Shown here: piece after piece, positions 38,384 to 48,786 of the stretch
How the letters are laid out: every line of letters begins with the position of its first letter
Position numbering within the stretch: the stretch's first letter is position 1
Source: Hydractinia symbiolongicarpus
Lineage: Eukaryota > Cnidaria > Hydrozoa > Anthoathecata > Hydractiniidae
Assembly (NCBI RefSeq): GCF_029227915.1
Contig: NC_079875.1
Span: forward strand, 25,056,001 to 25,120,000
Length of the DNA: 64,000 nt
Reading direction: 5' to 3'
Notes under the pieces: model-generated
Seen by the model: only the letters and a program-made list of their open reading frames with translations
The model's database searches: none
What the model was told of the DNA's origin: nothing
Made by a program: the position numbers and the translations under genes

Positions 38384-39249
38384 TTACATTTTCGCAAAAA
38401 ACAACACATACACAGAAGAGTTATTTAAATCGGATGGTGCAACTCTAACAACCGCTTTATCGTCACATCTTAACCATGAGCCACAGCTGCGATCTTTAAT
38501 GAATGCCCAATAGTGATCTGCTCCTAGGGTGCCCGAATGTTTAATAGTGGCAGCTAACGAATATTTGTTGTTAAATGATATGTCATCCGTTGGCTGAGAG
38601 CGAAATCTAAAAATGTCGTCATTTGAAGCAAGGCAGGTAACAGATTTGTTATTTTTTAGGGTTCTTCCATCAAGAAACGTAAACCTCTTCAGTTGGATAA
38701 TTAGAATGTCTCCACACTGGGTGAAAACCGGTTTGCTTGTACTGTCTTGATAAAAAGAGCACTGTGGGCAAAGCCACCTGTCATTCTAGTTGATAAGAAG
38801 CATGCATTTCATGACGTCGTAGTGGTTATAATGTTGGTGATATTATTTGCGATAACCAAAGGGCCTGTTAATTCACCCAAGACATGAAGAAGTATTTGTG
38901 GCACGTCCTGCTGGGTATTAATGTTGAATGGGGTCTTCCTAATGCTGGACATCTTACACTGCAAGGCTCTTAAGAAGGCAGAAGGGTCAACAGCTGTGGA
39001 ACACTGGGACAGCATGGACATACTCAGCATAACAGACTTCAGTAGAGGAGAAACAAGAGAAGATTCCGAAGCACAATGTAACCAAAATGATGGGATTGCA
39101 GTTAATGCTTGCAGGATGGAATTGGCGTAACAGGTGTTTCCCTTTCTTATTAATCCTGCGTGAATTACTTTGCTGTGGGTAGATGGGTCTGAGCCTGCCC
39201 TAACATGTGTATTGGGCTGGGTGACTGTTAGTTGTTTGGCCTTTGGCAT
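38384..39249 (-). pseudogene. Ubiquitin-specific protease with both catalytic boxes, frameshifted
   Basis: This is a deubiquitinase of the USP family. From ATG 39249 the first frame has the Cys box GLIRKGNTCYANSILQAL near residue 33 and runs to 38809. The second frame, to the TAA at 38384, has DRWLCPQC (half of the zinc finger), ILIIQLKRF, KHSGTLGADHYWAFIKD (His box) and WLRCDDKAVV. The frames differ, and the first CxxC of the finger is missing between them, so there is a frameshift plus a small deletion near 38800. The domain is short (~280 residues). It lies 0.7 kb from the HECT-bearing transposon but outside its inverted repeats. Confidence 0.75.
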
Positions 39250-39357
39250 TAGAGGAGTGGGTATGGAATAGCTGGTTGAAATAGGGATGTGGCTCTGTTA
39301 ATTCCATACCTTTGTATTTCTAGCGACCCAAATACAGAAAGAAGCTTTCATGCACAT

Positions 39358-39714
39358 GTCACCAAGTTGACGAGCAGCTTGGAAAGTTTTTCTGAGATGC
39401 AATCAGGGAAGGGAACATCATAGAACTCATCTTTAACAGTCAAGGATTTATGTTTGTCCAACCGGTTCGTCCACGCTCTACTTTAATTCACCCTCAGCTA
39501 TGTCAACTGCATCGCTCACCTTCCAAGAAACTGCCTTTAGGGATGGATTGAGTGTTGACAGAATTGGATCCTTGGAGTCTCGAAAAGGTAGGTGAACACT
39601 AATCTTTGCGCACATTAAAATAGAAGTGAGGCTGTTAATGGACAGAGGGCAAGGAGAGGAGTCAGCATATAGGGAGATGTTTGTGATGGAACGGTGCAAG
39701 TTAGCCATTTTCAT
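39358..39714 (-). pseudogene. Unrecognised broken frame upstream of the USP
   Basis: 39714-39478 encodes 78 residues. 39478-39358 continues in another frame (WTNRLDKHKSLTVKDEFYDV) to a stop. Composition is protein-like and both lie in the USP's orientation, so they may be its remote 5' part or a carrier element's gene. I recognise no domain. Confidence 0.35.
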
Positions 39715-39976
39715 ATGAACACTGAAACCTTTTGCTCTATGCGCCCTGCAACAGTTTCACTCACCCTAACAAACATTAGTATTCTACAAAATTTTTACCA
39801 GAGTCAGATTTGACCAAGCTTGATAAACAACTCACAGATAAAATAAAATAGCCTCCGAAACGATTAGTCACATTGTTCAATTTAAACTCAGGGTTTTCGC
39901 TGAGTCGTTCGTTTGCGTCTAAGCTTTTGTTTGAGAGAAACTTATTTTATCAAATCGATACGGTGGCCCACAAGTG

Positions 39977-40117
39977 TCACGGCAAAACAAGAAAGCTCAC
40001 GGCAAAATAAAAAAGCTCACAGCAACGCAAGAAAGCTCACGGCAAAAGAAGAAAGCTCACGGCAAAAGAAGAAAGCTCACGGCAAAATAAAAAAGCTCAC
40101 GGCAAAACAAAAAAGTC
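39977..40117 (+). repeat. Subterminal 20-bp repeat array, left end of transposon
   Basis: Seven units of the form 'aagctcacggcaaaacaaga'. The right end (about 44110-44240) holds at least four relatives in the opposite orientation. These are likely transposase-binding sites. The Lys-rich frame through the array (39913-40206) is an artefact. Confidence 0.9.
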
Positions 40118-40257
40118 CGCAAAATAATACCATTTTACTTGTCGTATATAGGTGTATTGGTCAAGACAGTTGTAGTGATCAGGTATCTAAAATTCCAATA
40201 TCATGAAAATAGTATTAAATCATCTGTAATTTAATTTCTTAGCTATACTATCCTCAA

Positions 40258-41408
40258 ATGGCCGAATTTGATGAACAAAGCTGGATAAGTTACTACTTTG
40301 AACATGGTTATGAGTACGATGAAATTTTACATTTCTTAAAAGATTACCACGATTACAAAATCAGTCGCAGCACGCTCTTACGTCGACTTAAAATGTATGG
40401 TTTACACAGACGATCAGGCGGAGATCTACCTGATGAGCTTTTACAAAGGGCGCGTAATCAAATCCGGGCTGATATTACGGGCCTCAATCATCAAATGGAT
40501 ATCGAGCCGTGTGGCATTCACTTCGTCTGAAGGCAATACACGTACCTAGGTGTTTGGTGCAAAATTTACTAAAAGAAGTCGATCCTGAAGGGTCAGCATT
40601 AAGACGAAAACATCGTCTCAAAAGACGAACTTACAGTAATCCTGGGCCAGACTATGCGTGGCATGTAGATGGCCATGATAAGCTTAAACCCTTCGGTTTT
40701 CCAATACATGGAGCTATAGATGGTTATAGCAGAAAGGTCCTGTGGCTTAAAGTTGTGCACTCGAATAACTGTCCCCGTACCGTAGCAAACTTGTTTTTAG
40801 ATTATGTGAAGAATTGTGGTGGATGCCCTGTGAAGCTTGTAACCGATTTGGGAACTGAAAACAGTTTAACTGCTGCTTTACACGCTTATTTTTGGGAAGA
40901 CGTAGATGCACATAGCTACGTGCCTTCACCAAGAAATCAAAGAATCGAGAGCTGGTGGTCATTTTACGTCAAAACAAGTGGTGCTTGGTGGCGAAATTTT
41001 TTTCGCCAACTTGAAACAGATGGAACAATTGACATGACAAGTGATCTTAATATGGAATGTTTGTGGTATTGTTTTTCAGGGGTAATTCAAAAGGATTTGG
41101 ATGTTGTTAAAAAACAATGGAACACTCACAGAATACGAAAATCTCGCTTTGATACTGTTTCAGGCCGTCCAAATATTTTGTACTTTTTGCCATCTCGTAG
41201 CAAAGGAGAGGAAAATCTAAAATTGTTAGTACCACGCCAAGAGTTACACAGGATGACACAATACATTTCAATAATCAAGAAAGAAACAGATTATCAAGTA
41301 TATTTTAAATACGCTCAAAGAATACTGCAGATATCAGACCCTGAAAATTATCATGAAGCCCTAGTTTTATATAACCGATTAATAGTTGTTGCAGTGCATG
41401 GTTCCTAA
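40258..41408 (+). pseudogene. DDE (rve-type) transposase with one frameshift
   Basis: Cut-and-paste transposase of the 39959-44256 element. 40258-40530 encodes an N-terminal helix-turn-helix-like region (EILHFLKDYHDYKISRSTLLRR). 40509-41408 encodes the catalytic core: HVDGHDKL (first Asp), VTDLGTEN (second Asp), QRIESWW (Glu). The two frames overlap; the join near 40498 needs one extra G in an ATGG run to read through. So there is one single-base deletion, or a base-call error. The total of about 380 residues appears otherwise complete. The start ATG at 40258 is the first in frame, about 140 bp inside the subterminal array. Confidence 0.85.
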
Positions 41409-41676
41409 TAAAGAGAACTCGTAAGATGTTCAAAGTTTATATACAACAAAAATATTATACAGAAAAAACAATGTAAATATAAAAACGTATACGTGTAAAA
41501 AACGTAACTCTGCAAGTAATAACAAATCTCAGTTTTTTCCAAACAAAACAAAACCTTAATATGTAGCAGGTAAATTACAATAAAACCCTTTTTTCTGCTC
41601 TGTTGATTCTATGAAACTTGGTATAAAACAAAAATTACCAACAATAACAAAAGATGAAGATACGCAATATATAGTC

Positions 41677-44027
41677 TTAACACTTTCCAAAACCAACGCT
41701 ATCTAACATTGATCTTGAAAGCAGTTCTGCAAACTCTGAGTCATCTTTACAAGCTCTGGGCAAACTCATTGTTAATGAACATGTAGAGGAAAATGGTAAT
41801 CGTTTTACATTATCTGTAAAATCATAAAAATTTAATGTGATTGGTTTTGGGAATCCAAGAGGTGGGACTTTGTCAGCTCCTGTAATAAATGCTAGGAGGT
41901 TCTCAAATATCAAATCATTTATTTTACCTTCGAACAAGTCCTGTAAATATATTTCAAAATAATAAATTGTGTTGTTTTCTTGCATTCTTTTCTTAGATCC
42001 TTCCTCTGAAAATTCAATTTTGTACAAAGATGTAAATTCTGTTAAAGTTAGAGGAGACACTTTGATACCAAGTACATCTTTAAAAACATTAGAATTCCCT
42101 TTTGTTAAATCTCCAAGACCACCAACAAAATTCATTCCAAAGAAAAATTGTTCCATTTCTGCATGAACATGATATATAAACATCTGTCTTAACAAACATT
42201 CAAGGATATAGTCCTTATCTTTAAATTTAGCCATGTAAATTGCAGGATATCCAAGATTGGATTATATGATCACTGCATTGTTCTTTGAAACTACAAAACT
42301 GTTGCTCAGAGTCGCAAGTGTATAAACTCATAAGTATGTGCTGTGTGGTCGGCTCAATGAGTTGTATGATATTGCACTTGTCGTATGTACGTCCTGCCAT
42401 TAGGTAATATAAATCAACAGATAATATATTTAGACCAGGACCGCCCTGTAAAATGTTCCATGCAGTCAGTTTTCCAGCTAATTCATATCGCTTATTCTGA
42501 AAACATGTAATATCATGTGCAAACCAGTCTCTCATAAATAATTGACTCTGAGCTATTTCTGTCATCAAAAGACGTAAAAATTCCCTTCGAGGTCCTCCCT
42601 CATGTACTCCAAGTTCTCCTGAAAAATGTATGTCCATAGGCTTAACAAAAGAGAAAGTATCCCGTTGTATAGCACGCAGGGTCGACTTGTAAACAGATTG
42701 ACGATTTACAGTCACAGTTACAGGATGTTCATTTTTTTCATTAAAATTATCTGAAATATATTTTGATAATATCACTGAAGCACTTTCCTCTGGTAAACAG
42801 TCTTTTAAACTATTAACGATTGCTTGGTGCATCGCTCCATTCTCACATTCATCTTCTTCTTCATCATCAAACAAGGATAAGAAAGTCTTGTAAGAATTAT
42901 TGTCTCTGCTTGTGGATGGAACATTATCTAAAAACAAATCAATTATGTCAAGATAAAACACAATTATAGAACATAACAGGAAAAGTGCAGTGTACTGCAT
43001 ATTAAACCTAGTTTTTATAATGCAATAACAGGCTGCAGAAAAATTATATATAGACATTGCAATGTAGCTTTAAGCTTTTAATCTTAAAAAAACATGGTTG
43101 CCTTGGAATATGGAAAGAATTAACATCGTATACCTGATAACAATTCTGGTGAAATGTATGTCATATTTTCTGGGAGTAGTGCGCTATTACTTGCTGGTGA
43201 TACTGATATGACAGATGAACTTTGAAAATTTGACACATGGGAATATTCCGTCTTGTCTTTGACTTTGATCTCCTCCAATAAATGGGTCATAATGCTGGCT
43301 TAATTTACATGGTGGCTCATCACTATCACTACTTGCATACTGGTCCAACTTCTTGGTAATCATGAAGTCATTTTCTTTGCAAAGGTATAAAACAATTCTT
43401 TTGTAATCTTTTCCCACTTCTTCTCGATATCTGTGTAAAATAAAATCCTCCTCACAACCAGGAATCGTTGTAACTTTCTCCCCACTCTCATAAAGTAAAC
43501 AATACTCCTCTTCTGTATCATAAAAATCAGGATGATATTGTCGCCACTTATTTTCTGCCTTTATCAACACACCCATTCTCGTATCCATGTTTGAAACTTT
43601 GCACGAAATTCTCTTTCCACGTTTGATTTTAAGTTTACACTCGCTTTCCCGCCATTCCATCAAGCCAATACAAATAGTAACATCCTCTTCTTTTACATGC
43701 TTTTCCTTTCTTTTTTCCCCTTTACTCTGTCCTTCCATTGGCGCCCCTTTTCTTGCCTAAATTTTTCGAAAGATTTCACTGTAGGTTGTATAAAACCTTT
43801 ATCGACTTCTCCAATTGCTGAAGGCTGTACAAAACAATGCATTTCTTCGTCCCCACCTGCACTGTTTCTCGACCGTCTAAAATCTAAACATGAAAAGCCT
43901 TTCTGTTAAAAAAGCTACCAGTGCTATAAATGTTAAAATTTCCTGGTTGTTGATACTAACCTAATCCACAAATATGGCAAAACTTTGCATTTTCTGCTGC
44001 CAGTATACCACATTTGCAGCAAAACAT
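41677..44027 (-). pseudogene. Zinc-ribbon / HECT E3 ubiquitin ligase inside the transposon (copy 1)
   Basis: Resembles the G2E3-like HECT proteins expanded in cnidarians and fish. Exon 1, 44027-43961, encodes a zinc ribbon (CCKCG ... FCHICG). Exon 2, from about 43884 to 43136, encodes a basic linker and a conserved domain (ICIGLMEW ... ILHRYREEVGKDYKRIVLYLC). Exon 3, from about 42931, encodes the HECT domain: FSGELGVHEGGPRREFLRLL in the N-lobe, then FSSTCSLTMSLP with the catalytic Cys near 41785, ending VGFGKC. Splice phases at both joins are 1. Three frameshifts interrupt it: near 43715 (G/A run), near 43245, and near 42250 (before GYPAIYMAKF). It would ligate ubiquitin to targets if restored. 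Captured cargo with a transposition or host-silencing role is speculation. Confidence 0.8.
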
Positions 44028-44289
44028 GCTTGTCGTCTGCTGGCACCTGGCTGGACCTGAAGAAGTTGTTTTCTTTTGCCTTCCTTATTTGTCTCGATTA
44101 TTATTTTGCCATGACCCCGAGCTTTCGAGCCTAAGCTTTATTCGTTTGCGCCGCGGGGTTTTTTATTTTGTCATAAGAGCTTTCTTGTTTTGCCGTGAGG
44201 TTTTCTATTTTGCCGTGAGCTTTCTTGTTTTGCCGTTACACTTGTGGGCCACCGTAAATCGAAGAAGAAAGCTTAGTTAACTAGGCTAT

Positions 44290-44760
44290 ACTGCTGGCGC
44301 TTTTGTTAGCTTCGTAAAATTGTTGACAATAGACATAATCGTGTAGCAAAACGTTTGCTAAAGTATTGCGCCAATGTCTGATTATTAGAAATTGCATTTT
44401 GCAAGTTGTAAGCCAAATTGCAACCAGCCAGTATTTTGTCTGTAGCGCTTGTTATTTCTTTTCAATATTACGGCGAAGTGCTAACACATTGCAGCTGATG
44501 TTGGAATACATCTTAAAGTTAACTGTCATTGATAGAATTAAAGTGCGCCAATAATCCCTGACCGTACCCTTCGTATATCAATTTTGTTATTACTAACTCG
44601 TCTATCTACCTGTGATTCTTCGTTATCCCCTTTCACTAGGCATTGGATCTTAGACCACAAAAGTACACCATCAAGAGGTACTTATGCTTACGGAAAGCTT
44701 CTTCTTAGTGCCTTTTTATGTAAATAGTTTTTGTTTTGTTTTCGTAATGAATTCCTTTAA
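44290..44760 (-). repeat. Inverted copy of the 6925-7400 repeat
   Basis: Reverse complement of 6925-7400, starting 34 bp outside the transposon's right end. A second identical copy lies at 48821-49291 in the duplication. Confidence 0.85.
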
Positions 44761-44927
44761 AGTTTATCCGTTAAAAGAGATTCACTTCAATAAGTTTTAT
44801 TTATTTTATGCACTGAATCGCTTGTTTTTATTGTCTCTAAACTGTAACTGTTTTTATCATTGTTTTGTTTAATGTTTTCTGTTGTATTCAAAGGTTACTT
44901 TAATGTTAGTCAAAAAGAATCCACGGC

Positions 44928-45390
44928 TTAACGTCCGTTTTCCATGTTAGCATGGGTTGGACGGGGTATATTAATGACCCTCTTCCAATTTGATCTAGAC
45001 TGTGTTAGATCTAAACTCAAATTCCTCTGTATCAAGTCTGACCTTATAACCTCCTGCCAAGTCTTTCTTGGTCTGCCTCTGGGCTTTGCCCCACGAACTA
45101 TATCTCCTCCATTCTTTCCAAATGCCCCAGCCAATTCAATCTTCTTATCTTGATAACATTCTACAGATACTTAGCTCATCTGAACTCTTTGTGTCTCTCA
45201 CACTGGCTTTACACATCCACCTAACCATTCTCATATCATTTCTTTCTAAACGGTCAAGATCTTACTGCTTCACTGCCCATGTCTTACTACCGTACAACAT
45301 AACACTTCTTACACAGGCCTCATATAACCTACCTTTTACCTCAATTAACAAGACTCTGCTAGTCAAAAAAGGAAGTAAGTCCCTGGACTT
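44928..45390 (-). pseudogene. LINE 3' coding fragment (copy 1)
   Basis: The minus strand reads GRLYEACVRSVMLYGSKTWA, then DLDRLERNDMRMVRWMCKAS and GRPRKTWQEVIRSDLIQRNL. This is the thumb and C-terminus of a LINE reverse transcriptase well known in animal genomes. Stops and shifts interrupt it, and the RT palm is absent. Confidence 0.85.
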
Positions 45391-45732
45391 TTTATAAACA
45401 GAGCCTTTTTGACTAGGCATAACTTTAGATACACATGTGATTAAGTGCTAAAATTTTGTGACTATTCCTAACTTTTATTATTGCATCTGATGAAAAAAAA
45501 ATTTTTTACTTTGCTCGGGGTATTGCTTTTTTCGGACGGGGTAAATTTTTTGGAATTTTAAAAACTGTTGAAATTCATGTAAGAAAGTTATAAAATGTTT
45601 TTTTGGGTATATAAATATTCTATTATTTCTATTATTCTATTAAAACCACTGCACCACTTCGATGAAAACTAACATATTTGTGGATGATCCTGTTGTGACA
45701 TTGGTTGCTTTTAATCAATGTTAGTTTATTAC

Positions 45733-46162
45733 TCAGATATGCCAGTGCAATCTCATGAATTGCTTTAAAGATGGAAATACATGAGTTGCATAACCCAAGA
45801 AAGTTTCATCACTCATAACCAATTTGTTAAATTTGTTGACTGCGGCGATTTGCTGTGCAGTTGACATAGCTCTGTAGTTTTCGACAATCCTCCAATCACC
45901 TGTAAAAAAACGCAATATAATTATGCACCGAAACCGTCTCCAAGTCCTACAACCTTTAAATTAAATCTCCTATAAAAGAACGTTACAATAATCGAACGTC
46001 ATGTCATCTATCATCCTTCACTTTTTACGTTTTATCCTAGCTTGAAGTTTTTCATTTCAATTTAATTCAACTTTCTCATCTTATTTATTCACCTCGTGTT
46101 GGATCAATTTTGATGATCTCTTTCAAAGTTAACTTGCCAATGCTTTTGCTTCTCTTGACCAT
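45733..46162 (-). CDS. Two-exon small protein of unknown function, 78 aa (copy 1)
   Basis: Exon 1, 46162-46093, starts MVKRSKSIGKLTLKEIIKID and ends in a phase-1 donor (CGAG|gtgaat). Exon 2, 45899-45733, follows a ttttacag acceptor and ends in TGA after FMRLHWHI. The join makes one uninterrupted 78-residue frame with no recognised domain. It may be the 3' end of a longer transcript, because sequence upstream of exon 1 is cut by the duplication junction 74 bp away. Confidence 0.4.
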
Positions 46163-46207
46163 AGAATAATAGATTTGTTGTTATTTTGTGTGTAATCTGC
46201 TGGTTGA

Positions 46208-48558
46208 TTACCTAAGCCACACGCTGTCCTGGTGGAACATTGATCTTGAAAGCAGTTCTGCAAACTCTGAGTCATCTTTACAAGCTCTGGGCAAACTCAT
46301 TGTTAATGAACATGTAGAGGAAAATGGTAATCGTTTTACATTATCTGTAAAATCATAAAAATTTAATGTGATTGGTTTTGGGAATCCAAGAGGTGGGACT
46401 TTGTCAGCTCCTGTAATAAATGCTAGGAGGTTCTCAAATATCAAATCATTTATTTTACCTTCGAACAAGTCCTGTAAATATATTTCAAAATAATAAATTG
46501 TGTTGTTTTCTTGCATTCTTTTCTTAGATCCTTCCTCTGAAAATTCAATTTTGTACAAAGATGTAAATTCTGTTAAAGTTAGAGGAGACACTTTGATACC
46601 AAGTACATCTTTAAAAACATTAGAATTCCCTTTTGTTAAATCTCCAAGACCACCAACAAAATTCATTCCAAAGAAAAATTGTTCCATTTCTGCATGAACA
46701 TGATATATAAACATCTGTCTTAACAAACATTCAAGGATATAGTCCTTATCTTTAAATTTAGCCATGTAAATTGCAGGATATCCAAGATTGGATTATATGA
46801 TCACTGCATTGTTCTTTGAAACTACAAAACTGTTGCTCAGAGTCGCAAGTGTATAAACTCATAAGTATGTGCTGTGTGGTCGGCTCAATGAGTTGTATGA
46901 TATTGCACTTGTCGTATGTACGTCCTGCCATTAGGTAATATAAATCAACAGATAATATATTTAGACCAGGACCGCCCTGTAAAATGTTCCATGCAGTCAG
47001 TTTTCCAGCTAATTCATATCGCTTATTCTGAAAACATGTAATATCATGTGCAAACCAGTCTCTCATAAATAATTGACTCTGAGCTATTTCTGTCATCAAA
47101 AGACGTAAAAATTCCCTTCGAGGTCCTCCCTCATGTACTCCAAGTTCTCCTGAAAAATGTATGTCCATAGGCTTAACAAAAGAGAAAGTATCCCGTTGTA
47201 TAGCACGCAGGGTCGACTTGTAAACAGATTGACGATTTACAGTCACAGTTACAGGATGTTCATTTTTTTCATTAAAATTATCTGAAATATATTTTGATAA
47301 TATCACTGAAGCACTTTCCTCTGGTAAACAGTCTTTTAAACTATTAACGATTGCTTGGTGCATCGCTCCATTCTCACATTCATCTTCTTCTTCATCATCA
47401 AACAAGGATAAGAAAGTCTTGTAAGAATTATTGTCTCTGCTTGTGGATGGAACATTATCTAAAAACAAATCAATTATGTCAAGATAAAACACAATTATAG
47501 AACATAACAGGAAAAGTGCAGTGTACTGCATATTAAACCTAGTTTTTATAATGCAATAACAGGCTGCAGAAAAATTATATATAGACATTGCAATGTAGCT
47601 TTAAGCTTTTAATCTTAAAAAAACATGGTTGCCTTGGAATATGGAAAGAATTAACATCGTATACCTGATAACAATTCTGGTGAAATGTATGTCATATTTT
47701 CTGGGAGTAGTGCGCTATTACTTGCTGGTGATACTGATATGACAGATGAACTTTGAAAATTTGACACATGGGAATATTCCGTCTTGTCTTTGACTTTGAT
47801 CTCCTCCAATAAATGGGTCATAATGCTGGCTTAATTTACATGGTGGCTCATCACTATCACTACTTGCATACTGGTCCAACTTCTTGGTAATCATGAAGTC
47901 ATTTTCTTTGCAAAGGTATAAAACAATTCTTTTGTAATCTTTTCCCACTTCTTCTCGATATCTGTGTAAAATAAAATCCTCCTCACAACCAGGAATCGTT
48001 GTAACTTTCTCCCCACTCTCATAAAGTAAACAATACTCCTCTTCTGTATCATAAAAATCAGGATGATATTGTCGCCACTTATTTTCTGCCTTTATCAACA
48101 CACCCATTCTCGTATCCATGTTTGAAACTTTGCACGAAATTCTCTTTCCACGTTTGATTTTAAGTTTACACTCGCTTTCCCGCCATTCCATCAAGCCAAT
48201 ACAAATAGTAACATCCTCTTCTTTTACATGCTTTTCCTTTCTTTTTTCCCCTTTACTCTGTCCTTCCATTGGCGCCCCTTTTCTTGCCTAAATTTTTCGA
48301 AAGATTTCACTGTAGGTTGTATAAAACCTTTATCGACTTCTCCAATTGCTGAAGGCTGTACAAAACAATGCATTTCTTCGTCCCCACCTGCACTGTTTCT
48401 CGACCGTCTAAAATCTAAACATGAAAAGCCTTTCTGTTAAAAAAGCTACCAGTGCTATAAATGTTAAAATTTCCTGGTTGTTGATACTAACCTAATCCAC
48501 AAATATGGCAAAACTTTGCATTTTCTGCTGCCAGTATACCACATTTGCAGCAAAACAT
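46208..48558 (-). pseudogene. HECT ligase gene, copy 2, lacking its native terminus
   Basis: Same content and same three frameshifts as copy 1. The last residues differ because the duplication junction at 46236 falls inside the final exon: after SRSM the frame reads FHQDSVWLR instead of LDSVGFGKC. The catalytic Cys motif FSSTCSLTMSLP is still present. The conserved Phe-rich HECT terminus is lost. There is no transposase and no left inverted repeat in this copy. Confidence 0.85.
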
Positions 48559-48786
48559 GCTTGTCGTCTGCTGGCACCTGGCTGGACCTGAAGAAGTTGT
48601 TTTCTTTTGCCTTCCTTATTTGTCTCGATTATTATTTTGCCATGACCCTGAGCTTTCGAGCCTAAGCTTTATTCGTTTGCGCCGCGGGGTTTTTTATTTT
48701 GTCATAAGAGCTTTCTTGTTTTGCCGTGAGGTTTTCTATTTTGCCGTGAGCTTTCTTGTTTTGCCGTTACACTTGTGGGCCACCGT

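Larger units (their letters stand above)
39959..44256. mobile_element. rve-type DNA transposon (IS3EU-like) carrying a HECT E3 ligase gene
   Basis: 4298 bp. The left end 'tacggtggcccacaagtgt' (39959) is mirrored by the right end finishing at 44256. The inverted repeats run about 60 bp with three differences seen. 'aatcga' flanks both sides (39953-39958, 44257-44262), a clean 6-bp target duplication. The interior holds a DDE transposase on plus (40258-41408) and a zinc-ribbon/HECT gene on minus (44027-41677), tail to tail. Arrays of 20-bp units lie just inside each end. The superfamily name is from memory (a rve-like transposase with 6-bp duplication suggests IS3EU). Both genes contain frameshifts here. 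Confidence 0.9.

Noticed and set aside
39977-40117. CRISPR-like regular repeats
   Set aside because: Tandem 20-bp units without spacers, in a eukaryotic transposon terminus.
39913-40206. Lys-rich 97-codon frame
   Set aside because: Product of the 20-bp subterminal repeats at the transposon end.
44366-44872. Plus-strand frames of 62 codons, repeated at 48897-49403
   Set aside because: Lie in the dispersed repeat matching 6925-7400, where the orthologous frame is not kept.
45068-45397. 109-codon plus-strand frame and its copy at 49599
   Set aside because: Antisense of the LINE 3' coding fragment.
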